64,000 nucleotides of DNA from Rosistilla carotiformis. Its GTDB lineage: Bacteria > Planctomycetota > Planctomycetia > Pirellulales > Pirellulaceae. Position 1 is the stretch's first letter, and each line of letters starts with the position of its first letter. The position numbers were made by a program, and so were the translations under genes. The notes below the pieces were generated by a model that was not told the DNA's origin, made no database searches, and worked only from the letters and a program-made list of their open reading frames with translations. Shown piece by piece: positions 8,963-18,410 of the stretch. The DNA lies in the NCBI RefSeq assembly GCF_007753095.1, contig NZ_CP036348.1, forward strand, positions 124,001 through 188,000. The letters are read 5' to 3'.

Positions 8963-9484
8963 CCCCTCCCCGAACGTCGCTTCGCTGGTTCGACCCTCCC
9001 CCGCAAACTTCGTTTGGGGAGGGTGGAGTTATGTGTGACTTCACCCGCTCGGCGAAGCCAGGGAGGGTCGGAAAGCAAGCGTTTAGCGAGTTTTCCGGGG
9101 ATGGCCTTCCGTTGGTGTGAAAGGTCGTGAATGATTCGCAGGCTCCCCTCCCCGAACGTCGCTTCGCTGGTTCGACCCTCCCCCGCAAACTTCGTTTGGG
9201 GAGGGTGGAGTTATGTGTGACTTCACCCGCTCGGCGAAGCCAGGGAGGGTCGGAAAGCAAGCGTTTAGCGAGTTTTCCGGGGAGGGCGTTCCGTTGGTGT
9301 GAGATGTAGTGAATGCTTCGCAGGTTCCCCTCCCCGAACGTCGCTTCGCTGGTTCGACCCTCCCCTGCAAACTTCGTTTTGGGAGGGTGGAGTAATGTGT
9401 GACTTCACCCGCCCGGCGAAGCCAGGGAGGGTCGGAAAGCAAGCGTTTAGCGAGTTTTCCGGGGAGGGCCTTCCACTGGTGTGA
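8963..9484. repeat. three tandem copies of a 182-bp unit with internal hairpins
   Basis: The marker GAACGTCGCTTCGCTGG starts at 8972, 9154 and 9336, giving a period of exactly 182 bases. Copies 1 and 2 are nearly identical and copy 3 is slightly diverged. Each unit carries a strong inverted repeat in which ACCCTCCCC pairs with GGGGAGGGT around a CAAACTTCGTTTG core (near 8994-9024, 9176-9206 and 9358-9388). Frames run through the units on both strands, but they follow from the repeat and do not look like protein. The array ends about 80 bases before the 3' end of the NRPS gene. Confidence 0.9.
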
Positions 9485-9562
9485 GCATCACGAAACTGTT
9501 CTGCCCGGAACTTCGCGGCACTGGTTCGCCCGTTTACACGGTCCTGGACCGTGCTTGGCGAT

Positions 9563-12500
9563 TTAAGAAACGAGTGCCTGTTCGGTCTGCTGCATGATCG
9601 TCTCCAGCGATTTTGCTAGCACTTCCACCGCCGGGGGCTGCAGCATGTGAGCGTGGTCGCCCGGGACCTGGACGTTCCGCACTTCGGTGACATGCGACTG
9701 CCACCCCAGAGCGGTGTCGTCGAACAGGTTTCCGGTCCGCGCTTGTTCGGCGGGGCGGATCAGGGTCAGCGGACCATCAAACGTTGGTGCCCGATACGTG
9801 TGGACCGCTTTGACATTGGCTTGGAAGACTTGGTAGACGTTTTGGCCGTAATCGGAAGCTTCGTCCGGCACGATCCCCGCCTGAGCAGCTTGGCTGGTGA
9901 AGTAGGCCAGCTGTTCGGCGGGCGACTTTTTCCGCAACTCTTCCAACGAGAAATGAGCTTCGGCGCCGGGGAACAGAGCCATGATCAGCGGCAGGAAGTC
10001 CTCTTCGCTGAGCGTCGAGTTGTCGTCCATCAGCCCCGAATCGATCAGCCCCAGCATCCCGACCTCGCGTCCCATCGCTTTCAATTGACAAGCGACTTCA
10101 TACGCGATGTTCCCTCCCAGCGACCATCCGGTGACGTGCAACATGCCCTCGGGGCATTGCTGCTGGATCGCTTTCGCATAATGCGCGGCCATCTCCTCCA
10201 CCGTCTCTTGCGGCGGGTGGCTGCCGTCGACACCGACCGCCTGCAGTCCGTAGACCGGGCGGTCCTGCGACAGGCTGCGGGCCAGTTCCAGGTAGCAGAA
10301 GACGGTTCCGCCAGCCGGATGGATGCAGAACAACGGGACGCCGACATCGCTGGTTCGCAGCGGGACCAGCGACGATGCGGTCATGGCCGATTCGGGGCGG
10401 CCGAGGATCGACGCCAGATGCGCCACCGTGGGGTCTTGGAAAAGAGCGGCTAGCGGGATCGCATGCCCGGCCAGGCGTTCGATCTCCGACATCATGCGGA
10501 CCGCCAACATGCTGTGCCCGCCCAATTCGAAGAAGTTGTCGACGCGGCCGATCGGACGAACATCCAACAGATCTTCCCAGATCCCCGCGATCAATCGCTC
10601 CTCGTCAGTCGCCGGTGGCTCAAATCCCGCGGCTCCTTCCGGGCGTCCCGCCGGCGCGGGCAAACGGTCTTTGTCCAACTTGCCGTTGATCGTCCGCGGG
10701 ATCTCGTCCAGCGTGACCACGGTCGACGGGATCATGTATTGCGGCAGCCGATCCTTCAACGCATCGCGCACCTGTTTGGCAAACTGTTGCTGCGTCCGAC
10801 TGGCTAGCGGATTGTTGGCGAATTGGCCAAGCCCCTCCAGTCCAACCAGCGTGCCTGGCATCACGGGAGCCGCCGCCGGCACCGATTCCGTCGCGTCAAC
10901 GGCCGCGTCGATCGTGACGTCGAAGGCTGCGGGATCGTCTACGTTCCAAGAGAGATTGACCGACCTGTCGAGCTCGGTCGCAAGTTTCCAGAATGTTTGC
11001 GGATGCTGCGTCGGAATCTCGCCGACCGATTGCTTCAGTTCGCCGACGCTTCGGTCGTCGACAAAATTCGCTAGCTTGCTTTGGATCGCGACGTCGCGAG
11101 CGACCCGCGCGTTGGGGACACCCTGCAGCACAAAAGCCTGCTGCGGCGATTGAGCCAACTGGCGCGTAAACGCTTCGAAATCGAAGTCGTCGGTGACTTC
11201 GATTCGCTGTCGATCCTCGGCCGCCGTCGGTCGATCGAACTCCAGCACCACATCGTACCGGAACCAGCTGAGTTCATTTTCGGCGGTGGCATCTTTCAAC
11301 CGGACCGTGACGCCGGTCAAGTTTTCGATTCGCGACTTGAGCGCGGCGAACAACCGCGGGTCGATCAACAGCTCCTCTTCGTGCTGGATCCGCGCCGCGA
11401 CGCGGTCCCGCAGCGACTTGATCGACAGCGCGTCGGGAGCCTGTTGCAGTTCGATCGCCGTCGCCATCGCCGACTGCAGACGATAGTTCCGCAGATCGCC
11501 CAGGAACATCCGTCCGCCGGGAGCCAGCAGGCGCGAGGCCTGTTGGATGACGCGAGCCAGGTAGTCGACGCTGGGGAAATATTGGACGACCGAATTGAGC
11601 ACGATCAGATCGAAGCGGCGATCGGCCAGGTTTTCCAAATCGTCGGCCGGCTGATGGAACAATTCGACTTTGCCCGCCAATTCGGGGCGGTTCTTCAGCG
11701 CTTGCCGCACGTTTTCCAACGACGGTGCCAACAGATCGGTTCCGACGTAGGAATCGCATTGGCCAGCGATCCGCAATAGGATCAGCCCCGTTCCGCAGCC
11801 GATCTCCAGCACGTTTTGCGGATGCAAATCTTCGATCCGCCGCGCCGCCGCATCGGCCCACTCGACCATCTCATCGCCCGGGATCGGTTGTCCCGTAAAC
11901 GTGCTGATCCAACCGGTGATGTTGAACTCGGGGTTCAGCACCGGTGGCGCGACGCGGTGCGCGTTGGTGAACAGGTCGCTCCAACTGTCGACATGCGCGT
12001 GCTCGAGCGACTGCGCCGCGGAATCCTGTTTGTCGGCCGACTCGGGCACAACATAAGCGACCAGCTGTCCCGAATCGCCTTCGCCTCGCAGCACCACCGC
12101 CGCTTGGCGAACTTGTGGCAAACGCTCCATCGCCGCCGCGATCTCCCCCGGTTCGATCCGGAAACCACGCAGGCTGATCTGATCGTCGACGCGGCCAAGG
12201 AACTGCACCACGCCTTCGGGCAACCAACGCCCCAGGTCACCCGTCCGATACATCCGCGCCGCCGGATCATCGACAAACGGATCGGGAACGTAGACCTTGG
12301 CGGTCAATTCGGGTTGGTTCAAGTAGCCGCGACCGACGCCTCGGCCGCCGATGTAGATCTCTCCGGGCATCCCGATCGGCACCGGCTGGGCTTGCGGATC
12401 GAGAACATACATCCGCATGTTCCGCATCGGGCCACCGATCGGCGGCCGATCGTCGCTGCACGGATCGGGGATCAGCATCATCGACACGCCAACGGTCGCT

Positions 12501-14878
12501 TCGGTCGGTCCGTAGCCGTTAAACATCCGTCGCCCCGGCACCCAACGCCGCGCCAGTTCTCCCGTCAATTTGTCCCCCGCGGAGGCAACGATCTTCAAAT
12601 TGGGAAGCTGATCGCTGTGCAGCATCGACAGCAGGGCAGGGGGAAACTTTGCCACGGTGACCTGTTCGTCTTGCAGCATCGCGGTCAACAGCCGCGGATC
12701 GCGAATCGTATCGGCGTCGGCGATCACCAACGTCGCGCCGCTGAGCAGCGTTAGCAGGATCTCCGAAATCGCACCGTCGAAGCTTGGCGAAAAGCCATGC
12801 ATCACGCGATCGCTGTCGGTCACTCCCATCCGCTCGATCTGAGCGAGGATGAAGTTGACGATCGTGCGATGTTCGATCTGCACCCCTTTGGAAACGCCAG
12901 TCGATCCAGAGGTGAAGATGATATAGGCGCGGCTGGTCGCGGTGGCGCGTCCGGCCAAGTTCGCTTCGGTAGCGGCGGAGGCTGCGGATTCCAACAAGCC
13001 GGCGACCGTGGAACACGTGACCCCGGCAAACGTTAGCTCCGAACAGAGGTCTTCTCCGGCAAGGGTCAGCGTCGCCGCGACGTCGCCAACAACCGAAGCA
13101 ACCCGCGCGAAGGGGACCGCGGGATCGATCGGAACGTAGGTCCCTCCCGCTTTAAAAATGGCAAACATCGCGGTGATCGCATCGATCGATCGCGGCAGCG
13201 CCACGACAACCGACGCCTCGTCGCCAACGCCCTGGGCGACCAATGTCGCCGCCAGCGCGTCGGATCGTTGATTGAGTTCACCGAAGGTGATCGAATCGCC
13301 CTGCGCCCGGATCGCAACCTTGTCGGGATCGGTCGCTGCGCGGAGATCGAAGTGTTCGTGCAGCGTATGCGGCGGAGGGAACTCCACGACGGGAGGATTA
13401 AAATCGTCGATCACACACCGCCGCTGCTGGGGCGAGACCGCCGGTAACAGATCGATGCCGCAATCGGGATCGGCGACCGCAGCGGTCAACAGGACGGTAA
13501 AGCTGTCGATCAGTCGCGAGATCGTCTCGGGACGGAACAACCGCGTGCGGTATTCGACGTGACCGATCAACCGCTGCGTCTCTTCCCACAGGAAGAAGGT
13601 CAGGTCGTATTTGGCCGTTCCGTTGTCGATCGGAATCGGCTGGATCGTCGTCTGGCCGTGGTTGAAGTCGCGCGGCAGATTCTGCATCACCAAGGCGGAC
13701 TGGAAGATCGGCGAATAGCTGCGGTCGCGTCGCGGAGCAAACTCTTCGACCATCCGTTCGAACGGCAGATCGGCGTGATCGTAGCCGCCCAAGGTGACCT
13801 GTCGGACATGATCCAGCAGCTCGCGGAACGTCGGGTTTCCCGCGGTCTTGATCCGCAGCGGCAGCGTGCCGACGAAGAACCCGATCAACGCTTCGAGTTC
13901 CGGTTCGGTTCGGTTGGCCACGGCAGTTCCCAGCACGACATCGCTCTGCCGCGCGAACCGCGACAGCAACGTTGCCTGAGCTGCCAACAAAACCATGTAC
14001 GGGGTGCACTGCATCGACTGGGCCAACGTGTTGATCTGCAGCGTCAACGCCTGCGGCAGTTCCAACGGCAGCGTGGCCCCATCAAAATCTTGCGTCGCCG
14101 GCCGCGGAAAATCGGTCGGAAAGTCGAGGGCCATCGGAGCGCCGGCCAGCTGCGTTCGCCAGTATTCCAGCTGTTGCTCCATCCGCGATTCCGACATCGC
14201 CGAGTGTTGCCAATAGGCAAAGTCGGAGTACTGGATCGGCAGCGGTGGCAGGATGGATGCGTCGTCGATCGGCCGCGAGGGATCGGATTGGAAAGCGGCG
14301 TAGAAGGCAGCGATCTCTTTGAGCATCACGATCATCGACCAGCCGTCGGAGACGATGTGATGCATCACCAACAGCACGACATGTTCTTCTTCGGCGATCC
14401 GGTAGACGATCGCGCGGAACAGCGGCCCGGTTTCGATGTCGAACGACTCTCGGCTTTCCAGCGTCAGTTGCCGCGGAAGGTCTTCGAATTCGTCGACGAA
14501 CCGCGGTTGGATCGTCAGCGTTTCGGCGACCCGCCGCTCCGGCTGGCCATCGACCAAGTGGTAGGTCGACCGCAGCGTTTCGTGGCGATCGACGATCGCC
14601 TGGATCGCACGCGTGAAGGCCTGCCGATCCAGCGGTCCGGTGATCCGCGCGGCCAGCGGCATGTTGTAAAACGGATCGTCAGGCTCCAGGCGGTCGACGA
14701 ACCACAAACGCTGTTCGGCTTGAGAGAGCAGCTGCGGCGCATCGGCGGGACGCCGCGGGATCTTGGTCGTCGCGGCGGCTTGCGCCGGCCGACGCCGCGA
14801 TTTTTCGAGTAGCATCTGTTCCAGGAGCGCACGTTTCTCGGGGCTCAGCTGCCGCAAGCGGTCTTGAAAATCGGGCAT
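9563..14878 (-). CDS. single-module non-ribosomal peptide synthetase, C-A-MT-T-TE
   Basis: This NRPS has 1771 residues. The condensation domain (about 50-480) has the active-site motif HHIVSDG near residue 170. The adenylation domain (about 500-985) has the A3 loop IIFTSGSTGVSKG, NGYGPTEATVG, YRTGDLGRW and LRGFRIEPGEI. A methyltransferase domain (about 985-1330, SAM motif VLEIGCGTG near 1023) is inserted before the A10 motif NGKLDKDRLP (about 1396), as in N-methylating modules. A carrier domain (FFELGGHSML, Ser near 1454) and a thioesterase (GWSLGGN near 1587, late GDHAHM) follow. The module can activate one amino acid, methylate it, condense it with a donor and release the product. No second module, phosphopantetheinyl transferase or exporter is within view, so the donor must come from elsewhere. 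Upstream, 14879-15168 holds no gene. Confidence 0.95.
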   Translation of the reverse strand: MPDFQDRLRQLSPEKRALLEQMLLEKSRRRPAQAAATTKIPRRPADAPQLLSQAEQRLWFVDRLEPDDPFYNMPLAARITGPLDRQAFTRAIQAIVDRHETLRSTYHLVDGQPERRVAETLTIQPRFVDEFEDLPRQLTLESRESFDIETGPLFRAIVYRIAEEEHVVLLVMHHIVSDGWSMIVMLKEIAAFYAAFQSDPSRPIDDASILPPLPIQYSDFAYWQHSAMSESRMEQQLEYWRTQLAGAPMALDFPTDFPRPATQDFDGATLPLELPQALTLQINTLAQSMQCTPYMVLLAAQATLLSRFARQSDVVLGTAVANRTEPELEALIGFFVGTLPLRIKTAGNPTFRELLDHVRQVTLGGYDHADLPFERMVEEFAPRRDRSYSPIFQSALVMQNLPRDFNHGQTTIQPIPIDNGTAKYDLTFFLWEETQRLIGHVEYRTRLFRPETISRLIDSFTVLLTAAVADPDCGIDLLPAVSPQQRRCVIDDFNPPVVEFPPPHTLHEHFDLRAATDPDKVAIRAQGDSITFGELNQRSDALAATLVAQGVGDEASVVVALPRSIDAITAMFAIFKAGGTYVPIDPAVPFARVASVVGDVAATLTLAGEDLCSELTFAGVTCSTVAGLLESAASAATEANLAGRATATSRAYIIFTSGSTGVSKGVQIEHRTIVNFILAQIERMGVTDSDRVMHGFSPSFDGAISEILLTLLSGATLVIADADTIRDPRLLTAMLQDEQVTVAKFPPALLSMLHSDQLPNLKIVASAGDKLTGELARRWVPGRRMFNGYGPTEATVGVSMMLIPDPCSDDRPPIGGPMRNMRMYVLDPQAQPVPIGMPGEIYIGGRGVGRGYLNQPELTAKVYVPDPFVDDPAARMYRTGDLGRWLPEGVVQFLGRVDDQISLRGFRIEPGEIAAAMERLPQVRQAAVVLRGEGDSGQLVAYVVPESADKQDSAAQSLEHAHVDSWSDLFTNAHRVAPPVLNPEFNITGWISTFTGQPIPGDEMVEWADAAARRIEDLHPQNVLEIGCGTGLILLRIAGQCDSYVGTDLLAPSLENVRQALKNRPELAGKVELFHQPADDLENLADRRFDLIVLNSVVQYFPSVDYLARVIQQASRLLAPGGRMFLGDLRNYRLQSAMATAIELQQAPDALSIKSLRDRVAARIQHEEELLIDPRLFAALKSRIENLTGVTVRLKDATAENELSWFRYDVVLEFDRPTAAEDRQRIEVTDDFDFEAFTRQLAQSPQQAFVLQGVPNARVARDVAIQSKLANFVDDRSVGELKQSVGEIPTQHPQTFWKLATELDRSVNLSWNVDDPAAFDVTIDAAVDATESVPAAAPVMPGTLVGLEGLGQFANNPLASRTQQQFAKQVRDALKDRLPQYMIPSTVVTLDEIPRTINGKLDKDRLPAPAGRPEGAAGFEPPATDEERLIAGIWEDLLDVRPIGRVDNFFELGGHSMLAVRMMSEIERLAGHAIPLAALFQDPTVAHLASILGRPESAMTASSLVPLRTSDVGVPLFCIHPAGGTVFCYLELARSLSQDRPVYGLQAVGVDGSHPPQETVEEMAAHYAKAIQQQCPEGMLHVTGWSLGGNIAYEVACQLKAMGREVGMLGLIDSGLMDDNSTLSEEDFLPLIMALFPGAEAHFSLEELRKKSPAEQLAYFTSQAAQAGIVPDEASDYGQNVYQVFQANVKAVHTYRAPTFDGPLTLIRPAEQARTGNLFDDTALGWQSHVTEVRNVQVPGDHAHMLQPPAVEVLAKSLETIMQQTEQALVS

Positions 14879-15168
14879 GACTAATTCAGGTCCGCGATGA
14901 AAATGTGAGTTCTGGTCGGAATTGCTAGCACGCTGCTCGTGAACGTCTGGACGGCCGGTCGCGTTCTACGGCATCCCCCAACCTGCCCACAATTGCAATT
15001 ATTGTCCAGGAAACCCAATGGCACGCCATCCCCAGCAAAGCGTCGGGGCGTGCGCGTGCAACCTGGGTTGGTTTGCATTACGCTATGAAATGGTTTTTGC
15101 ACGCCGTGGCGGTGATTTGATCGGCGGTTTGCATCTCAAATGAATATTTCCTTGGCGGACTCCTCATC

Positions 15169-17052
15169 ATGAAACGATTTGTTTTCCTTTTGCTTTTCGC
15201 AACAACAGCCGTTTGGGCCGCTGCCGGTTCGGCTGCCGAGCGGCCTAATATTTTGTGGATCACCAGTGAGGATCACGGTCCGGAGATGGGGTGTTACGGC
15301 GATGAATTTGCCACCACACCGAATGTCGATGCGTTGGCGAAAAAGGGGATGCGGTACAAGTTGGCTTGGTCGACAGCTCCCGTATGTGCACCGGCTCGAA
15401 CGACGCTGATCACCGGTCTGTATCCGCCTTCGTGCGGCGGACAACATATGCGCAGCATGGCTCAGCTGCCCGAATCGATTCCGTTGTATCCGGCGCTGCT
15501 GTCGCAAGCGGGTTATTACTGCACCAACAATTCCAAGCAGGACTACAACGTCAGTCCGCAAGGGGAATTGGGTTGGGCCGATTCGTCGCGAAAGGCTCAC
15601 TATAGAAATCGCGATCCGGAGCAGCCGTTTTTTGCGATCTTCAACGAGACGTGCAGCCATGAGAGCAAGATCCGCACGCGGCCGCACAAACAGATCCATG
15701 ATCCGGCGAAGGTTCGCGTTCCCGCCTATCACCCCGACAATGAAGACACTCGCCGCGACTGGGCTCAGTATTACGATGTCGTCACGCAAGCCGACGCTAC
15801 GGCGGGCAAGCTGTTGCGTGAACTCGACAAGCAGGGACTGACCGATTCGACGATCGTCTTCTACTACGGCGATCATGGTTCGGGGATGGCTCGCGGCAAA
15901 CGCTGGACCTACAACTCCGGTCTGGCGGTTCCTCTGGTTGTCTACTTCCCAGAAAAATGGCGTCACCTGGCTCCCAAGGAATATCAGACCGGCGGTGTCA
16001 GCGATCGGTTGGTCGGATTTGTCGATCTCGCTCCGACTTTGTTGAGCCTGGCGGGCGTTCAACCGCCGGAGTGGATGCAGGGTCAAGCGATCGCGGGGAA
16101 ATACGAAACCGAAGCTCCCAAATATATGTACGGCTTCCGTGACCGGATGGATGAACGTTACGACTTCATCCGTACCGTCACCGACGGCCGCTATCAATAC
16201 ATTCGCAATTTCAACCCACACTTCATCTACGGCCAGTTTGTTTCGTACAACTTCCAAACGCCATCGACGGCTGCGTGGAAGCGAGCTTTTGATGCGGGGC
16301 TTTGCAATGCGGCTCAGTCGCATTTCTGGAATCTCAAGCCGGCCGAAGAACTGTACGATCTGCAGGCCGATCCCGACGAAGTCAACAACTTGGCCAATTC
16401 GCCCGATCATCAGCAGAAGCTTGGCGAGCTGCGCGATGCGCTTTATCAATGGTGCCACGACATCCGCGACGTCGGCTTTTTGCCTGAAGGGGAGATCCAC
16501 AGTCGCAGCGAGGGATCGACGCCGTACGAGATGGCTCGCGATGAGACAAAGTATCCGTTTGAGAAGATCTTTGCTGCGGCGGACCTCGCCACGCATCGCA
16601 ATCCCGAAGACCTGGACCGATTGAAGTCGCTGCTGACCGACAGCGACAGCGCGGTCCGCTATTGGGGAGCGGTTGGGATTTTGAATCGCGGCGGCGATGC
16701 GGTGAACGCTTCCAAGCAGGCATTGCTAGCGGCGCTTGGCGACGATTCGCCCTACGTTCGCGTCGCTGCCGGTTATGCCGTGGGCAAGTTTGGCGACAAG
16801 GAACTGCAACGCCAGGGGATCGAGTGTTTGATTGATGTCGCGCCGTCGAAGCCTGGGACAAACGTCTTTGCTGCGATCGCCGCCCTCAACGCGATCGACA
16901 AACTGGACGAGAAGGTCGCTTTCGCCAAAGCGGAGATCGACAAGATGCCGGTCGGCGAGATCGTGTCGCCCGACAAACGTTATGGTGGCTATCCTCAGCG
17001 GCTATTAACAAAAATTCAGGACGACTTTAAGGCGACCGCTTCGTCGCGGTAA
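15169..17052 (+). CDS. secreted sulfatase with C-terminal HEAT-like repeats
   Basis: This is a type I sulfatase of 627 residues with a Sec signal peptide (first 22 residues). It starts with the metal-binding motif PNILWITSEDHG. The signature VCAPARTTLITG follows, in which Cys73 would be converted to formylglycine by a maturation enzyme. The second metal motif FYYGDHGSG and the HNSG-like loop TYNSGLAVPLVVYFPEKW are also present. After about residue 480 the protein continues for about 140 residues with helical repeats (SAVRYWGAVGILNRGG, SPYVRVAAGYAVGKFG) of HEAT type. Planctomycetes carry many sulfatases for sulfated algal polysaccharides. The HEAT tail may hold a partner or substrate. It is monocistronic, with a terminator-like hairpin at 17190-17225. 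Confidence 0.93.
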   Translation: MKRFVFLLLFATTAVWAAAGSAAERPNILWITSEDHGPEMGCYGDEFATTPNVDALAKKGMRYKLAWSTAPVCAPARTTLITGLYPPSCGGQHMRSMAQLPESIPLYPALLSQAGYYCTNNSKQDYNVSPQGELGWADSSRKAHYRNRDPEQPFFAIFNETCSHESKIRTRPHKQIHDPAKVRVPAYHPDNEDTRRDWAQYYDVVTQADATAGKLLRELDKQGLTDSTIVFYYGDHGSGMARGKRWTYNSGLAVPLVVYFPEKWRHLAPKEYQTGGVSDRLVGFVDLAPTLLSLAGVQPPEWMQGQAIAGKYETEAPKYMYGFRDRMDERYDFIRTVTDGRYQYIRNFNPHFIYGQFVSYNFQTPSTAAWKRAFDAGLCNAAQSHFWNLKPAEELYDLQADPDEVNNLANSPDHQQKLGELRDALYQWCHDIRDVGFLPEGEIHSRSEGSTPYEMARDETKYPFEKIFAAADLATHRNPEDLDRLKSLLTDSDSAVRYWGAVGILNRGGDAVNASKQALLAALGDDSPYVRVAAGYAVGKFGDKELQRQGIECLIDVAPSKPGTNVFAAIAALNAIDKLDEKVAFAKAEIDKMPVGEIVSPDKRYGGYPQRLLTKIQDDFKATASSR

Positions 17053-17189
17053 GCCTTTGGTTTTTCAGGGTTTCCGCAGGTTGGGGCGTTCGTTTTCGGT
17101 TCGGTCTGCCCGTTTGAATCGATTCGTAGCGCCCTGATAGGATCGCCGCCGGGCCTTACATTAATGACGGCTCGCGCGGCAAGCATGCC

Positions 17190-17225
17190 ACGCGGCGATG
17201 GCGGCTTCGCAAGTCGCCGCGTTTT
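17190..17225 (+). terminator. rho-independent terminator candidate after the sulfatase
   Basis: Arms ACGCGGCGA (17190-17198) and TCGCCGCGT (17214-17222) pair over nine bases around a 15-base loop and are followed by TTT. The hairpin lies about 137 bases after the sulfatase stop and just before the next gene's start at 17250. Confidence 0.5.
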
Positions 17226-17249
17226 CTATCGACAATCCACGTTAGGGCA

Positions 17250-18389
17250 ATGATTCACCGCACGAAAGAAGAACCTCCGATTTGGCTAGCGACTCGAGCC
17301 GCACCGGTGCTGTTTTGGGCATCGCTGCTGTTCCTGGTCTGCCAAGCGGTGGCGGTGGTGATCTTTGTCGATGTGCCCAATCTTCGCGAGTCGTTCACCG
17401 ACAATCCGGCTGCGGAAATCGAGGCGACGGAATCGCTCGACGCGATCGATCCGGCGGCTGACCTTCCCGTCGAGGTTCCTGAACTGGTTGCATCGGACCT
17501 GTCGTGGGAACCGATCGAACTGGCGACCTTGATCTTGATGGGGTTGATCTGGCCGCTGGTGATTGCCGAGTCGGTCTATCATTGGCGGACGCGACCTTGG
17601 ACGCGGGAAACGCGCCGGTTCCACTTCTACTCGCTGCTGTATTGCTTGTGCCCGTCGCTGCGGATGTGTGCGCAAAGTCTGGAGATGGGGAACCGTTTGT
17701 GGCTGCCCGGTTGGGGCTGGCGTCGGCCGGACGATCGACTGCGGCGACGGTTGGAGCGAACGTTCAGCATGCCGATGATCTGGATCGCGCTGATGATCCT
17801 TCCGGTGTTGGTGATCGAGTTGTGGTTGAAGACGCAGGTCGCCGATTACCGCTGGCTGCGGATCGCGTTGCACGTCAGCACCGGCGTGATCTGGTTCAGC
17901 TTTGCCGCTGAGTTCATTTTGATGGCCTCGGTCGCCGAGAAGAAGCTGACCTATCTGAAAGAGCACTGGATCGAATTGGCGATCATCTTGCTGCCGCTGC
18001 TGTCGTTCATGCGATCGCTGCGGCTGTTGCGAGCGACCGGGGCGTCGAAGTTGATTCGGCTCTCCCAGTTGAACCAAATCGTCCGCACTTATCGGCTGCG
18101 CGGCACCGCGATGCGAGCCTTGCGGGCGTTGATCCTGCTGGACCTGTTCCAGCGACTGACGCTGCGAGCGCCGGAGAAGACGATCGCCAAGTTGCAGCTG
18201 CAGTTGGAGGAATTGGAGACCGAGGCGAAGCAGATCCGACGCAAGATCGGTCGCTTGGAGCGAACGATTCGGAAGCAGGAAGCCGAGGCGAGCGCCGCCG
18301 AATCGGAAGCCGCCGACTTGGAAGCGGACGTCGATTCGTCCAGCAGCGATGCTGCGGGCACTCGCAGCGCCACAACCGGATCGGTTTGA
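17250..18389 (+). CDS. membrane protein with S4-like segment and C-terminal coiled coil
   Basis: The protein has 379 residues. A first TM helix (residues 17-37) is followed by a periplasmic acidic stretch and then TM segments near 91-107, 170-190 and 205-225. Next come WIELAIILLPLLSFMRS (TM, about 240-256) and an arginine-spaced amphipathic stretch (RSLRLLRATGASKLIRLSQ, then RTYRLRGTAMRALRAL). That arrangement resembles the S3-S4 part of a voltage-sensor or ion-channel protein. Residues 310-360 are a Glu/Lys-rich coiled coil (KLQLQLEELETEAKQIRRKI) ending in a low-complexity tail. I see no pore loop such as TVGYG, so it is not clearly a channel. A voltage-sensing or scaffolding membrane protein is the most I would say. 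Confidence 0.6.
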   Translation: MIHRTKEEPPIWLATRAAPVLFWASLLFLVCQAVAVVIFVDVPNLRESFTDNPAAEIEATESLDAIDPAADLPVEVPELVASDLSWEPIELATLILMGLIWPLVIAESVYHWRTRPWTRETRRFHFYSLLYCLCPSLRMCAQSLEMGNRLWLPGWGWRRPDDRLRRRLERTFSMPMIWIALMILPVLVIELWLKTQVADYRWLRIALHVSTGVIWFSFAAEFILMASVAEKKLTYLKEHWIELAIILLPLLSFMRSLRLLRATGASKLIRLSQLNQIVRTYRLRGTAMRALRALILLDLFQRLTLRAPEKTIAKLQLQLEELETEAKQIRRKIGRLERTIRKQEAEASAAESEAADLEADVDSSSSDAAGTRSATTGSV

Positions 18390-18410
18390 CGCCGCCCGGT
18401 TTGCCAGCGG

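Noticed and set aside
8889-9484. Several frames on both strands across the 182-bp repeats
   Set aside because: They repeat with the DNA unit and have no start context or domain, so a repeat is the better explanation.
8963-9484. CRISPR array
   Set aside because: Repeats are 182 bases long and directly adjacent, with no short repeat-spacer pattern and no cas gene.
13559-14812. Long plus-strand reading frame (417 codons) opposite the NRPS gene
   Set aside because: It is antisense to an obvious C-A-MT-T-TE protein in GC-rich DNA and is rich in Arg/Gln/Asp with no motif; a codon-bias artefact.
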